In this document: in pieces, positions 11,401 through 22,861 of the stretch
Layout of the letters: each line of letters opens with the position of its first letter
Numbering within the stretch: position 1 is the first letter of the stretch
NCBI RefSeq assembly: GCF_901709675.1
Contig: NC_051106.1
Span: 2,550,001-2,614,000 of the forward strand
Direction: 5' to 3'
DNA length: 64,000 nucleotides
Origin: Syngnathus acus
Taxonomy: Eukaryota > Chordata > Actinopteri > Syngnathiformes > Syngnathidae
Translations under genes and position numbers: made by a program
Notes under the pieces: model-generated
What the model saw: only the letters and a program-made list of their open reading frames with translations
What the model was told of the DNA's origin: nothing
The model's database searches: none

Positions 11401-14104
11401 GAAGCACCATTTGTGAGACAGGACAAACCAAACATCCTTCTAGACTTACAGAGCTATTAATATAGATATAATCATAGGCCTCCTCCAGAGGTTTTTACCG
11501 TCAGAGGGAATTCCTCCCTGGTGGGTGCCCGACCCTCTTCAAAGCCTAAGTGTGACTTACAAATGATTTGTTGTGAATGAGTGACGGGGAACACGAGAGA
11601 TGGCTGACATCCCTTTGTGGAAAAATGATTTTCCTCAGCAGGCATGAATTGAAGCCAACCGTCATAACATACTTTTTTCTTCTAAGCACCAGTTTACAGT
11701 CATATTTGGCCTCTAAATGCTAGCTTCGGCCTCTTTTTTTTTTGCTGCAGTGTCAGAACTCTCTCATGAATACGGCATCACAATTCAACATTGAAGCCTA
11801 ATTGTCAGCTTAAGATTGCCTGCGCTCCAGCAGCCACATCCTGTCCTGCTTGACCTTCCACTGTGGTTGCAAGACACCAGCAGATAAGAAGAATGAAGGG
11901 AGACACACAACTCGCCTTCTTGGCGGCCATCAAAGCAAGTTCAGAGCTGCCTTTGGGGAAAGAGTGGCGCAACAGCTAATGCGTCTCATTGAAACGCTCC
12001 ACTTGCCGTGAATGGACACATTCGCCTACGCTAAAAGACGTCCTCAGAGATGAGCTTAGAGAAGGTGAAACTGTGTCACTGCTACTGGCGCCTGGACTCA
12101 CCTGGCTGCATAACTCTACCGATGTCATCAACTGTATGTGTGAAAGCTGCCAAACACATTTACACACACGCTCACAGACAAACTTTGACATATTTGTTGT
12201 CAACTCAAATGGTTCTCAGCGATAATAGATTTAATGTGTTTGTTTAGTCAAATGTTGCTGTCACATTAGAGGAAAAGCATGTTCCTTATTAAATGCTAAT
12301 TCTTCACAAGTGCAAACATCACAATGCATTAATATCACTCTGATTATTTCTATACTTATCAAGTTGGATGCATTGTTGATGCACCACAGGGTCTGTGATT
12401 ATCCTTGGTAACCCACTGAGTGAAAAATTAACAGTTCAGTGTGGAGCAACTCCACTGAGGGCGAGCATATTCGCTGGAAGCCCAAACACATCACGCATAA
12501 ATAAGAAGAGCCGCTTTCCATGTAAAGTAAAAAAAAAAAATTGTCATTTGAACACTGCAGGGAATTCTTAGGTTTAGTTTGTTTATGCTAGTTATTTTTA
12601 AACAGTCTAATAACCGGATGGGGAAACAAAACAAAATGTTAACATGGGCTGTGTAATCAAGTACTTTTTTTTTTTTTTAGAATTAGTGTTTTACAAATAT
12701 GTATTGTGTGCTTTAAAACATTTTGACTAATTTGCTGTGTTTACCTAAATTTAAATGAAGTGACTAAATTAAATAATGACTAACACTTGCGCGTCATAAT
12801 GCCCGATTACTTTGGAAATTAAGCTATTATTCAGAAAATAAAATGTAAGTGTTGGAAAATGATTTTAAAAAAAAAACTTAAATTGAGCTTTTCAAAATAG
12901 ATAATAATCATAACATTTACCTGATGGGACTAAAATGAGCAGAGCGTGCAGCTTCACTGTCATCTGGAAAATGTGATTAGTTAACATGTTTATTTTCACA
13001 TTAAATAATAAAAATATAAATAATTATTTTCATGGAAGCAGATATCAACGAGCAGCGAAAATGAATAACATTTCGTTCGGCTATAGTTGGAGTACTGTAA
13101 TGTGATTTAATCAATCTAGCATCAACACTGCCACCTAGTGGCCCAATATTTTAAGTCTGCATCACTCCATTCCTTTTGCCCCCAACAACCCCCACCCCAC
13201 CCGCCTACCTCCACAATAACCTTCCCGCTGGAAAGATGGTAAAGTGATCTGTGGGTCCCTAAGTGCTTTTTGCTGTCAGTGGTGTTGACATGAGACGCTA
13301 TAGAAACACAGCTGAGGCCACCTTGAACGGGGAAACCTGTCAGGCTGTGTGCAAAGTAGCCTTTTTTTCTATTTTATTACTTCCTTTAATGATGGATCTG
13401 GGTATATTTCTTTAAATGTCAGGCTCATACACAGAACCATAGAGTAGTGAGAATTGTTTTATTCATCAGACATACTGACCAATGTCTGTCGCGTTACCAT
13501 TTTCCTTAAAAGCAGGCGAGTTAAAGGAAATGGTCAATATTCTGGCCTATATTTGTGTTTTTGTTTCCATGGAGCTTCATCCTGAAAGGAATATTTCAAG
13601 GCCCCATCGGAACCATTTACTGTATGGGAAATCTCCCCTCCTTCTCCCCCCAGCCGTTGAAGGAAGCCACGGACACAACCTAGCAGAGATGCTGGCCTAC
13701 CTGCTGTTTAAACAGATAGCCAGGCCTCTACTTCACGTGTTTAAGTGTCCCAGTGGAAACAGCGGTGTCCTCCTGGGGAATAAACAACTACTTGGCCAGA
13801 ACTTGGTGGACCTCCGGGGGCAATGCAGAGCTAAAATTTAAGGTTTGCAGTACAAAGGCGTCCTATGCCCAGCTGTGGAGCAGAGCGGTTGACTATTTAA
13901 TTAAATCAACAGCTTGGAATTCAAATAATCAAATTATATTATAGACAGGCCACAGGGGTGCACATAAGTGGTGCGCAAGTGCACATGCATACTAAAAATA
14001 TTATCATAGGCTAGCATTTCGCATTCTTTTTTTTTTTAGGAGCAGTTGACTGGGCTTGAGTAATGTTGTGATCCCTTGATAATATCACTGCATCATCTTA
14101 GCTG
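8481..14104. other. Non-coding stretch, no supported gene
   Basis: Ordinary AT-rich DNA with homopolymer runs (for example A-run near 12529-12540 and T-run near 12665-12679). A minus-strand open frame at 9892-10080 is preceded on its strand by a CAG acceptor-like site and reads like a possible exon, but nothing joins it to other exons. A frame of 119 codons at 13482-13841 has no recognisable domain. Confidence 0.5.
10768..10807. repeat. Short tandem repeat, ATTTATTAT unit
   Basis: About four copies of a nine-base AT-only unit stand in tandem. It has no coding content. Confidence 0.85.
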
Positions 14105-14112
14105 GCTTAGAT

Positions 14113-14439
14113 CAGTGGTGTCAAACTCATTTGTGTCGCAGGCCGCATCAGTTTCTTTCGGAGGGCCATTACGACTGTCAACACCTTGTATTATATACAG
14201 TATAGGCTACACACCAAATTGATGACTAACAAGTTTTGAAATCAGTAAAAACTAGTAAAACAATTAAAAAGATGAATAGTAATACAAATTGTTAGCAATA
14301 TCTTTTTTTTTTCAAAGTGAATACAATTTGTAATTTTAGTATTGACACATGTAGTCCATTCCCAATTTGTCTTTGCGGGCCACATAAAATGATGTGGCGG
14401 GCCATAACTGGCCCCCGGGCCTTGAGTTTAACACCAGCA
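14113..14439 (-). mobile_element. Non-autonomous hAT transposon, family A, copy 2
   Basis: This is the same family as the copy at 4458, inserted in the opposite orientation. It starts CAGTGGTGTCAAACTC and ends with GGCCTTGAGTTTAACACC. The flanks GCTTAGAT (14105-14112) and GCTTAGCT (14440-14447) form an 8-bp target duplication with one mismatch. The mismatch and changed terminal bases suggest an older insertion. No coding frame. Confidence 0.85.
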
Positions 14440-14447
14440 GCTTAGCT

Positions 14448-16392
14448 ATAAATCTTGTATTTCAAAATGATACTTGGCTGATTGGTTGCTAATTTATTAC
14501 ACCCTTTTTTGTATATACTGTAAGCTACCAAGTATTTCATGAAAAACAAAATAAAGGGAAAAAGTCTAATTTGACGATAATGTTGCCAAGGGAGCTTTTA
14601 CCATAGACTACGCTAACAAAACACCTGTGGGGCAACTTTGTTCGCCGTGTGGGGCCCCACTTTGACTCTTTTCACACTGAGCCAATGACTGGCCAGGGAC
14701 CCAGAAGAGCAGCTGTAAAATCCAGAAGAAAAACAATTCATGAATGACCATCAAATATGCCTCCCACACTGAGAGACAGGTGGCGATCAACTGGTATGGT
14801 TTGAATACACACATCTTAGCTATTGGGTCCTTGTTTTAAATTAAAATAAAGCGGGTTGCTCAAGGGTTCGACTGGCCTGTCTTGTGAGGCTCCCGTTTCT
14901 TGATGTGGAAAGAAAAACACCATAATGATAGGTGGATGAATGCGGATGCCTCTATTGCATGACAGCCTCAGCTCATTTTATTGCACCCATTTTGGCTTTA
15001 CAGGAAATATGTGTTTATTTAGACACACATGAAAGTGTCAACAAGTAAAGAATCTCATCCTGAGTTCTGCGTTATTAATGATCAGGAGCTAATTGCCTGC
15101 AGGCAACAGGAAGTCCCACAGGTCAATTGGAGTGCAAGTCTTTTTGAGGTAAAGGCTATCTCCTTGTTTGTGGCGTTGACTGTTTAACTTTCGCCCCACC
15201 TTTTAAGGAAACAATTACACGGAGACGCGGTGACATCATTTACAATGTTGTTTAAAATCCAGAAAGGTCCTGTTGTATATTTGATTTGGCCTCAGCTGAC
15301 CAACACATCACATGTCACGGACGTTGACTATTTAATGTAGATTCTCCAAAACTCACAACTTCACTATGACCAAATGTTCCAAAGATGTACCACATATTCT
15401 AAACAGGCCATATATCTCCAAACAGAAATAGATTTAGCTGAATTGTTTGATACATTTGGTCGAGGTTTTCCATCCATCCTCATTGGAGCTCCTACTGTTT
15501 TTCTGGCTGTTGGTGGCCTGAGCCCTAATCACCCTGCGTTCCCTCAGAGGCCATAAATTACACCGATGAGATGGTGCTTTGTGTTCCTACTGCCGGGGAG
15601 CAAGGCGAAGTCGCTGTGCCATATTTTGACAACCCGTACATTAAATCATTGTTTTATGACAGATGGGAAAACCTCTGCACTTTCACCATCCTGATTTATG
15701 TTCATTTGAGTCTGGAGGACACTATAATTTGCAAGTGATGTGAAAACAGATGGATAGAGAGATACCAAAGGGTAAGACTGACCTATACATTCTCAGTGCA
15801 GCCTACAAATGGCATCCATATGCCTCCAGAAGTCTTCCAGTTACATCTACATTACCACATGTGCGGTTATGACCGTCCGTGTCTGTGCACTCCTTACTCT
15901 GCTTGTGTGCATGCCCATGAAACATCATTTTCACAAAGGAGGCCGGACCATCGGCCATGTTACATACGCGCGGCCTTGTTTGATGATTAATAAAGGGGAA
16001 CCTCCAACGTCAAACACAATTAGCTTCTGTGACTTCCAGATTGTGCTCATTTCCAAACAACTTTGACAAATAATGTGAAGTGAATTTCACAGGTTAAAAA
16101 AATCCCCCCATGGTAAAACCTTTAACTATAGAGGACGTGCAGTGTTTTACATTTCATATGTTTGAAGACAAAAATAAACACTGTAAAACAACCTCCATAA
16201 AAAAACTGTATACCAAATAAAGAAGATGTTTCAACAGGAAGGTTGTTCACTCAGTCACCTTTGTTGGATTTAATCAATACTGTTGGTCTGATGACAGGCA
16301 TCATGAAAACACACCTCAAGAGTTGAGATTGTTTTGGGGATGTACTACTGTTAAAGTCATTTTTATGTTCAGCATGCCAGGTTACGGGGTGA
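14448..16392. other. Non-coding stretch, no gene recognised
   Basis: Mixed-composition non-coding DNA without recognised repeats. The open frames (60-87 codons) have no recognisable domains. Confidence 0.55.
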
Positions 16393-16400
16393 CACTAAAT

Positions 16401-16722
16401 CACAGGTGTCAAACTCAAGGCCCGGGGGCCAGATACGGCCCGTCACATCATTTTCTGCGGCCCGCAAAGACAAATTATGCATCAAATATGTCATTACTAA
16501 AATTGCAAATTGTCTTCACTTATAAAAATCATCTCTTTAAAATATTTGATAGATTTCCACTAGTCTCATTTGAAAACGAATTGTAAGTTTGTTGTGTAGC
16601 TTATACTGTCTATAATGTGAAGCGTTCATACATTTATTTGGGTTGACATAATGTCATAATGGCCCTCTGAAGGAAAGTGTGACTACGATGCGGCCGCGAC
16701 AAAAATTAGTTTGACACCACTG
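16401..16722 (+). mobile_element. Non-autonomous hAT transposon, family A, copy 3
   Basis: Begins CACAGGTGTCAAACTC and ends TTTGACACCACTG, in the same orientation as the copy at 4458. The flanking octamers CACTAAAT (16393-16400) and GACTAAAT (16723-16730) are a target duplication with one mismatch. It shares the internal GGCCCGGGGGCCAG block. No transposase frame. Confidence 0.85.
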
Positions 16723-16730
16723 GACTAAAT

Positions 16731-19708
16731 GAACATGGCTAACAAAGACATTAAATAATTTAAAAAAAATCTAAGTATACAAAGTAAAACCTGGTCCTGA
16801 ACCTTGATAATTTATTGCATTTGACACTATTGTCTTAACCACTGATGTCAAACTTTTTCTCAGATAACAAAGAAAATACATAAAGCATCTTTAACGGGAA
16901 ATACCAAATGTGGAAAAAACACTGACTTTCCTTACTGGCTAATAAATGGTTTTGCATCGGTACAGGCCCATACATGTGTTTTTAGAATAACGCAATAGTT
17001 AGCTTAGCACCTAGCTCAGCAATGCAGTGTGAGTTCACCTCAGTGACAGTGTGAATCATTTTAAATAAAGCATTAAAATAAGCCTCAGTACAGCCAGAGG
17101 TTCACGGTTCAAGTTCCAAAGTAAAAATAGCAACTGGCTGTTGGCAAGATGCTCGTCTGCTTCCTGGCCACTGTTGAGGTGTCTTTGACTTTCGGCACCG
17201 TCCAAACTTCTCGAATCAAGAAATGAAGCACTTTTTCCGTGCAGCTTTCACACTACATACAATATGTTGCATGACTGTACATGTGTGTGATCTGATTAGT
17301 TATAAGGCAGAGTGAGTCTGCAAATGAGTGAATTAAGTTTTTGGAAGATGTTTGATAAGATAAAAAAAAAAAATAGAGCGCTGTTTAGCTTTGGAGATTC
17401 CATTATAATGTATGTGTATGTAGAAACATTTTAATGATGTGTCCTTGGTTTACAGTGCAGCGTCCTTTCTCTAATGAGCCATGAAAAATGGAAGTGAAAT
17501 AATTCAAGCCATACCAGAGCAGATTTCCTCTCCGGTCAAAAGTCAAATTCAGCAAAATTATACCTCTGCTTCATTTCCACTGCCTCAGGTCATGTGGCAA
17601 GGTCACACACATAGCTGATCTTTTGTTTTAATGCAAGCATCAACATATATATATCTTGAAATGAAAAGAATAAAACCAGCCCTGAAGCTTCTTAAATGCA
17701 TATGAATGCTGGTTCCTACCAAGAAATCACCTGCAGGCTTGTTTTTCTTACAGTACGCTTAGCTGTTTTGATAAGCTACGACGGTTTCTAAAATCATATT
17801 TCTGGAAATGTAAATATATTGATAAAAATTCCTTTCGTTCTTGTGGCAATTTAATGTAGGGTAACCTGGGAGGGAAGAAAATGCTCCAAATTTATCATGC
17901 CTGGGAGCCCAGGACGACCATGTTTTATGGCTTTTCCAATGAGGCAGGACAGTATGTGAGTCTGGTGCAGCCATTGTGTTCCAATGAAAAGGAGGGGCCG
18001 AGAGGTTGGGGGGACCACCCACATGAAGTCAGCGATGAAGTAAATACTGTTGCATGTTCCATGTCGCCTTCCTTTGCTCTCAGAGTAAACTGTGGTCAAA
18101 AATGCCTAGTTAGCTGAACTTGACCAACATGGCAGAAGCTTAAAGTGAATGAAGCTCACTGCATCCCATTTTGATCTAGAAAGCAGCCAACGATGGGATG
18201 AAGAAAGACGCTCGTCCCATCTGGAGTCGAGGTCAGCGAGGTGCCGTCTGACTGCGCTTTTGTTTCTCGTGCACTTTTAATACACAACATCAAACAGACT
18301 GCACAGTGGATGGACTAATTATACTTAATGAAACAACTAGTAGGAGCAACATTGCAATTATGAAGCTCAAACCAAACATAAGAGAACAACTGAGAGCAAC
18401 AAACAAACCTCTTGTGCCTTGCCATAAATCACATCCTCTCTGTTTGTTTGTCTGACTTGTTAGGCAGTTATCAAACTTTTCATGGGGGAATAATATCCCA
18501 TGTGAACAAAACAAGTCTGCAAGTCCTCTTGCAGGAAAACCCCATTTGTGTCCCACCAACAGGAAGTTTGGCATGACGTAAGAGTGATTACATCCAGACT
18601 ACTGTATTGTGCAAGTCTTTTGCCACCAATAAGTTGTGGTTTGAATAATTTGTTATTAAGCATTCATCCTTTTGATGTGTTGTACTGTGTTGCAGAATTT
18701 CTGAAATAGAGAAATCATTTCTTGAGCTCAGTAATTATCTTTTGCTTTGCTTCGCCAAGAACAAAATGCAGTAATCTAACAGCGCCACACCGTGACGCCT
18801 TGCCAGTGTGGTTCCGCCATTTCAATTTCTCCAGCCACAATTTTAGCCAGCTCAAGCTCTCGTTCGAACCTTGGTGCATGAACTGATGAAGTCTGCTTAG
18901 CTGAGAGTCACAATCTTTTTGTACGACAGCCGCAACAATCCAGTTGTTTTAGATTCAATGCCCAGAGAGTACTTTTTTTTTTTAATTTTCACAGGCAATA
19001 GACCAAACAGTGCTTCAGATCTCAAATCTGGAAGACATTACTTGACTGTATAAATTGTGACCCTTTAGGCTGGAACAACTTAAAAGGAATGAATACACAT
19101 ACAGTAGTGGATAAAATAGTGAACATAACAATGTAATCGATATAAGCCCTATTATCTGATACATAATCATTTTCATTTACATACAGTTCAAATAACAGAT
19201 GACTCTTTATATACATGGATGACTTCAGAACACAATGATGGAATTGACAACAAACAAGTACATAAATAATAGGAAGATTAAATGTTTAGGAATGTTATTT
19301 ATCTTATAATTAATGAATTTGTTCAATATTAAGCGTATATTAAGAGCAAAAAATGTGGCCCTGTGGGTTCCCACTATAAGTTTTTGAATGTGTTTATTTG
19401 TGTGGTATAGGCAGACGCAGGTTATGTATACATTTTAGTTGGCCTATTTGGATGACATCAAGCTTTGATTGACAGGTTATATCTGATCACTGCAGTTGTG
19501 TTGTCATCAGATTTCCATCCATATTTAGAAGAGGCCTGCTTCCACTCTGAAGACATTCTATGCGTCTTTATGCTTCTATGGCACATGTACGAATTGTGTC
19601 ACTGCCAGTGTGAATCCAACCTTAAACTTTAGACAGGTAGAGAACTAAATAAGTTCCAATCCTCACACTAGTTACTTGCTTTGTACCTATTTAATTTATT
19701 CATACATA
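16731..19708. other. Non-coding stretch, no gene recognised
   Basis: AT-rich, with a short (AT)n run near 17644-17653 and homopolymers. No recognisable coding exon, RNA gene or mobile element. Confidence 0.55.
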
Positions 19709-19860
19709 CAGTATCAGTCAAAAGAGTGAAAACACCTTCTAAATCAGTGTTTTTCAATATTTTAAAATGTTTTTAATTGTAGATTTATATATCTAAGTCA
19801 ATAAAACTATGAAGAAATATTGTGTGCTTGTTATATTACAATTGAAAAATTATTACATGT
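19709..19860 (+). mobile_element. Probable old DNA-transposon fragment
   Basis: The stretch starting CAGTATCAGTCAAAAG and continuing with ACACCTTCT, a TTTTTCAATATTTT part and AATAAAACTATGAAGAAAT resembles the start of a repeat common in fish genomes, whose known form reads AGTCAAAAGTTTGGACACAC. It is diverged, and neither the far end nor a target duplication is visible. The family name is not certain. Confidence 0.4.
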
Positions 19861-20594
<734 letters not shown>

Positions 20595-20939
20595 AACGCT
20601 CAACCGTAGCGTGCCGCCAACCGCCCAACTGCACCGCGCTGGTCGCATTATTGTGACAGAGCCGTCGCTGAAATTTAGAAAATATTTTTAAAGTTCTGAT
20701 GTACTTTCTAAAATTTAAGTGGACCTCAGTGCGCAGGGAGCTTAATTTGGTGCGGTCGCGCAACCGCAGCGCGCCGGGCGCTCACTGTCGCATTGCTTAA
20801 AGAGCGCCTTTGTGTTTTAGGATGGCTTTACTGCTCCCACTTGCTTTCTTTGGAGGCATGATTAGGGGTTAATACAATCCTCAAAGTAACGAAATTACAA
20901 TAACGAACGGAGTCAGTCGGCATCCGGGCCGCGCGGTCG
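20595..20939. other. Locally GC-richer non-coding stretch
   Basis: It contains CpG-containing parts (for example GCGCGCCGGGCGC near 20770) next to AT-rich DNA. No exon or RNA gene recognised. Confidence 0.5.
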
Positions 20940-21086
20940 GGTTTTCTCGGGTCCTTTCGGCTCATCTCGCGAGGTTCAACCTCCGAATTTTGTTGGACAA
21001 CCGAAGCAAATAAATCTCGAATTTTTTTGTTCGAATTCCGATTTGTTCGAGAACCGGGACGTTCAAAAACTGAGGTTTGACTGTAC
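20940..21086 (-). mobile_element. Fragment of a dispersed DNA-transposon-like repeat
   Basis: Read on the minus strand it starts TACAGTCAAACCTCAGTTTT and continues with paired TTCGAAC and GTTCGAG motifs, as do widespread animal repeats that begin ACAGTCAAACCTCGG. It lies immediately before the tRNA array. I could not delimit the other end or a target duplication. Confidence 0.45.
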
Positions 21087-21294
21087 TCCCAGACTTCCCT
21101 GCCACTTGTGCGCTGTACAGAAAGCCAATTATGGGACTAAATTGGAATAGCTGGTCTCTGGACACTGGAAAAACTGGTTTCAGATACCCAGCAATTGACA
21201 CATTAGCAATTAAAAAAAAGAAAAGAAAAAAAAAAGAAAATTCAAAACTTCTGGCTCCCACACCAGCATATGCCTGCCATGGTCTGGACCTTGT

Positions 21295-21366
21295 GGTTTC
21301 ATGGTGTAATGGTTAGCACACTGGACTCTGAATCCACTGATCCGAGTTCAAGTCTCAGTGGAACCT
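21295..21366 (+). tRNA. tRNA-Gln (anticodon CTG), array unit 1
   Basis: The 72-base body has acceptor arms GGTTTCA and TGGAACC (one G-U pair) and a loop CTCTGAA with anticodon CTG (Gln). Its D and T arms match vertebrate tRNA-Gln closely. It is the only unit with a Gln anticodon and is the likely ancestor type of the array. Weak points are a C-C mismatch at the base of the anticodon stem (ACTGGA against TCCACT) and a C-A mismatch in the T stem (CCGAG against CTCAG). A TTTTT terminator follows 6 bases later. It may be functional or a recent pseudogene. Confidence 0.65.
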
Positions 21367-21457
21367 CAAACTTTTTGGCATTTACCTATTCCTAGCTATA
21401 CTGCTTGTGAGCTGCTCTATAAAACCATATACGTAACTTCCATGAAATAATGGCATG

Positions 21458-21522
21458 AGTTCCATAGTGTAGTGGTAAGTGCTCTGGACTCTCACCCCTG
21501 AGTTCAAGTCTCAGTGGAACCT
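21458..21522 (+). pseudogene. tRNA-like unit 2, internally deleted
   Basis: The body has about 7 bases missing between anticodon arm and T arm (CTCACCCCTGAGTTC where the other units have CCCCAGCGACCTGAG). Without the 3' anticodon stem and variable region it cannot fold as a normal tRNA. Flanking spacers are intact. Confidence 0.7.
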
Positions 21523-21614
21523 CAACTATTTTGGCATTTGCCTATTCCTATATATATATGCTTGTGAGCTGCTCCATAAAACCATATACGTAACTTCCAT
21601 GAAACAATGGTCTG

Positions 21615-21686
21615 GTTTCCATGCTGTAGTGGTTAGTGCTGTGGACTCTCACCCCAGTGACCTGAGTTCAAGTCTCCATGGAACCT
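21615..21686 (+). pseudogene. tRNA-like unit 3, damaged
   Basis: Anticodon loop CTCTCAC. It carries an extra T in the 5' acceptor strand (GGTTTCCATG) and a changed 3' T-stem strand (CTCCATGG in place of CTCAGTGG), so the T stem and acceptor junction are disrupted. Confidence 0.6.
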
Positions 21687-21781
21687 TAAGCATTTTGGCA
21701 TTTACCTATTCCTATCTATACTAGTTGCTTGTGAGCTGCTCCATAAAACCATATAGGTAACTTCCATGAAGTGATATTGTT

Positions 21782-21853
21782 GGTTCCATACTGTAGTGGT
21801 TAGTGCTCTGTACTCTCACCCCAGCGACCTGAGTTCAAGTCTCAGTGGAACCT
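21782..21853 (+). tRNA. tRNA-Gln-like body with CTC (Glu-type) anticodon, unit 4
   Basis: A full 72-base body with perfect acceptor pairing (GGTTCCA with TGGAACC) and a perfect T stem (CTGAG with CTCAG). The loop is CTCTCAC, the same seven bases as in vertebrate tRNA-Glu(CTC). The anticodon stem is weak (CTGTA against CCCAG), and the D stem begins with C where Gln has G. TTTT terminator follows. It may be a pseudogene despite the good outer arms. Confidence 0.45.
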
Positions 21854-21945
21854 CAACTATTTTGGCATTTACCTATTCCTATCTATACTGGCTTGTGAGC
21901 TGCTCCATAAAACCATATACGTAACTTCCATGAAATAATGTCATG

Positions 21946-22017
21946 CGTTCCATAGTGTAGTGGTTAGTGCTCTGGATTCCCACCCCAGTGACCGGAGTTC
22001 AAGTCTCAGTGGAACAT
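21946..22017 (+). tRNA. tRNA-like unit 5 with CCC anticodon
   Basis: Full-length body whose loop reads TTCCCAC, so the nominal anticodon is CCC (Gly) on a Gln-type body. The first base is C in place of G, and the 3' end reads GGAACA, so the terminal acceptor pair is lost. The T stem has a mismatch (CGGAG with CTCAG). Probably not charged normally. Confidence 0.4.
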
Positions 22018-22112
22018 CAACTATTTTGGCATTTACCTATTCCTATGTATATATACTGCTTGTGAGCTGGTCCATAAAACCATATACGTAACTTCCATGA
22101 AGTAATGCCGTG

Positions 22113-22184
22113 GATTCCATACTGTAGTGGTTTGTGCTGTGGACTCTCACCCCAGCGACTTGAGTTCAAGTCTCAGTGGAACCT
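22113..22184 (+). tRNA. tRNA-Gln-like body with CTC anticodon, unit 6
   Basis: 72 bases, loop CTCTCAC. The acceptor reads GATTCCA against TGGAACC with one A-C mismatch. The anticodon stem has a G-G clash at its base, and the T stem starts with a T-G wobble. TTTT terminator after the body. Confidence 0.4.
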
Positions 22185-22279
22185 CAACTATTTTGGCATT
22201 TACCTATTCCCATGTATGCTATTTGCTTGTGAGCTGCTCTATAAAACCATATAGGTAACTTCCATGGACTAATAGTGTG

Positions 22280-22351
22280 GGTTCCATACTGTAGTGGTTA
22301 GTACTCTAGACTCTCACCCCAGCGACCTGCGTTCAAGTCTCAGTGGAACCT
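22280..22351 (+). tRNA. tRNA-Gln-like body with CTC anticodon, unit 7
   Basis: Acceptor stem perfect (GGTTCCA/TGGAACC), loop CTCTCAC. The anticodon stem CTAGA against CCCAG has two mismatches, and the T stem reads CTGCG against CTCAG. Followed by TATTTTGG. Confidence 0.4.
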
Positions 22352-22455
22352 CAACTATTTTGGCATTTACCTATTCCTATTTATACTATTCCTATATCTG
22401 GCTTCGGAGCTGCTCCATAAAACCATATACGTAACTTCCATGGAATAATGGTGTG

Positions 22456-22527
22456 CGTTCCATAGTGTAGTGGTTAATGCTCTGGTCTCTCACCTCAGTG
22501 ACCTGAGTTCAAGTCTCAGTGGAACCT
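22456..22527 (+). tRNA. tRNA-Gln-like body with CTC anticodon, unit 8
   Basis: Full-length; the 5' base is C (CGTTCCA), the T stem is perfect, the loop is CTCTCAC and the anticodon stem is CTGGT against CTCAG. The body is followed by CTGAACTATTTTGACA. Confidence 0.4.
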
Positions 22528-22622
22528 GAACTATTTTGACATTTACCTATTCCTATCTATGCTATTTGCTTGTGAGCTGCTCCATAAAACCATATAGCTA
22601 ACTTCCATGGATTAATGGTGTG

Positions 22623-22694
22623 GGTTACATACTGTAGTGGTTAGTGCTCTGGACTCTCACCCCAGTGACCAGAGTTCAAGTCTCAGTGGAACCT
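22623..22694 (+). tRNA. tRNA-Gln-like body with CTC anticodon, unit 9
   Basis: The body is full-length with one acceptor mismatch (GGTTACA). The loop is CTCTCAC and the anticodon stem CTGGA/CCCAG has a single A-C mismatch. The T stem reads CAGAG against CTCAG. TTTT terminator present. Confidence 0.4.
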
Positions 22695-22789
22695 CAAGTA
22701 TTTTGGCATTTACCTATTCCTATCTATACTATTTACTTGTGAGCTGCTCCATAAAACCATATAGGTAACATCCATGAAGTAATGGCATG

Positions 22790-22861
22790 GGTTCCGTAGT
22801 GTAGTGGTTAGTGCTCTGTACTCTCACCCCAGCGACCTGAGTTCAAATCCCAGTGGGACCA
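22790..22861 (+). tRNA. tRNA-Gln-like body with CTC anticodon, unit 10 (last)
   Basis: Acceptor GGTTCCG against TGGGACC pairs with two wobbles. The loop is CTCTCAC and the T loop TTCAAAT is of the standard Gln type. Unlike the others it is followed by AAAAATATCTC without a T-run of four, so the normal stop signal is absent here. It is the unit next to the telomere-like tract. Confidence 0.4.

Larger units (their letters stand above)
21295..22861 (+). repeat. Tandem array of ten tRNA-Gln-derived units
   Basis: Ten head-to-tail units occur at intervals of about 155-180 bases. Each has a 65-72 base tRNA-like body and a conserved spacer of about 90-110 bases. Spacer landmarks recur in every unit: TTTTGGCATTTACCTATTCC just after the body, then TGTGAGCTGCTCCATAAAAC, then a GTAACTTCCATG-type block before the next body. 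The T-run 6-8 bases behind each body is a typical RNA polymerase III stop, so body, terminator and spacer were amplified together. The bodies match tRNA-Gln (GTGTAGTGGTTAG in the D arm, GAGTTCAAGTCTC in the T arm), but nine of ten have lost the Gln anticodon. A spacer remnant (CCATAAAACCATATAC) continues past the last body up to the telomere-like repeats. Confidence 0.95.

Noticed and set aside
13128-13142. GCCACCTAGTGGC as a CTCF site
   Set aside because: Two core positions do not fit. It is a short near-palindrome likely by chance.
16841-16866. CACTGATGTCAAACTT as another hAT end
   Set aside because: Only about 16 bases resemble the family A terminus. No partner end or target duplication was found.
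21295-22861. Repeat-spacer layout as a possible CRISPR array
   Set aside because: Both the repeats (tRNA bodies) and the spacers are conserved, and the sequence is vertebrate.
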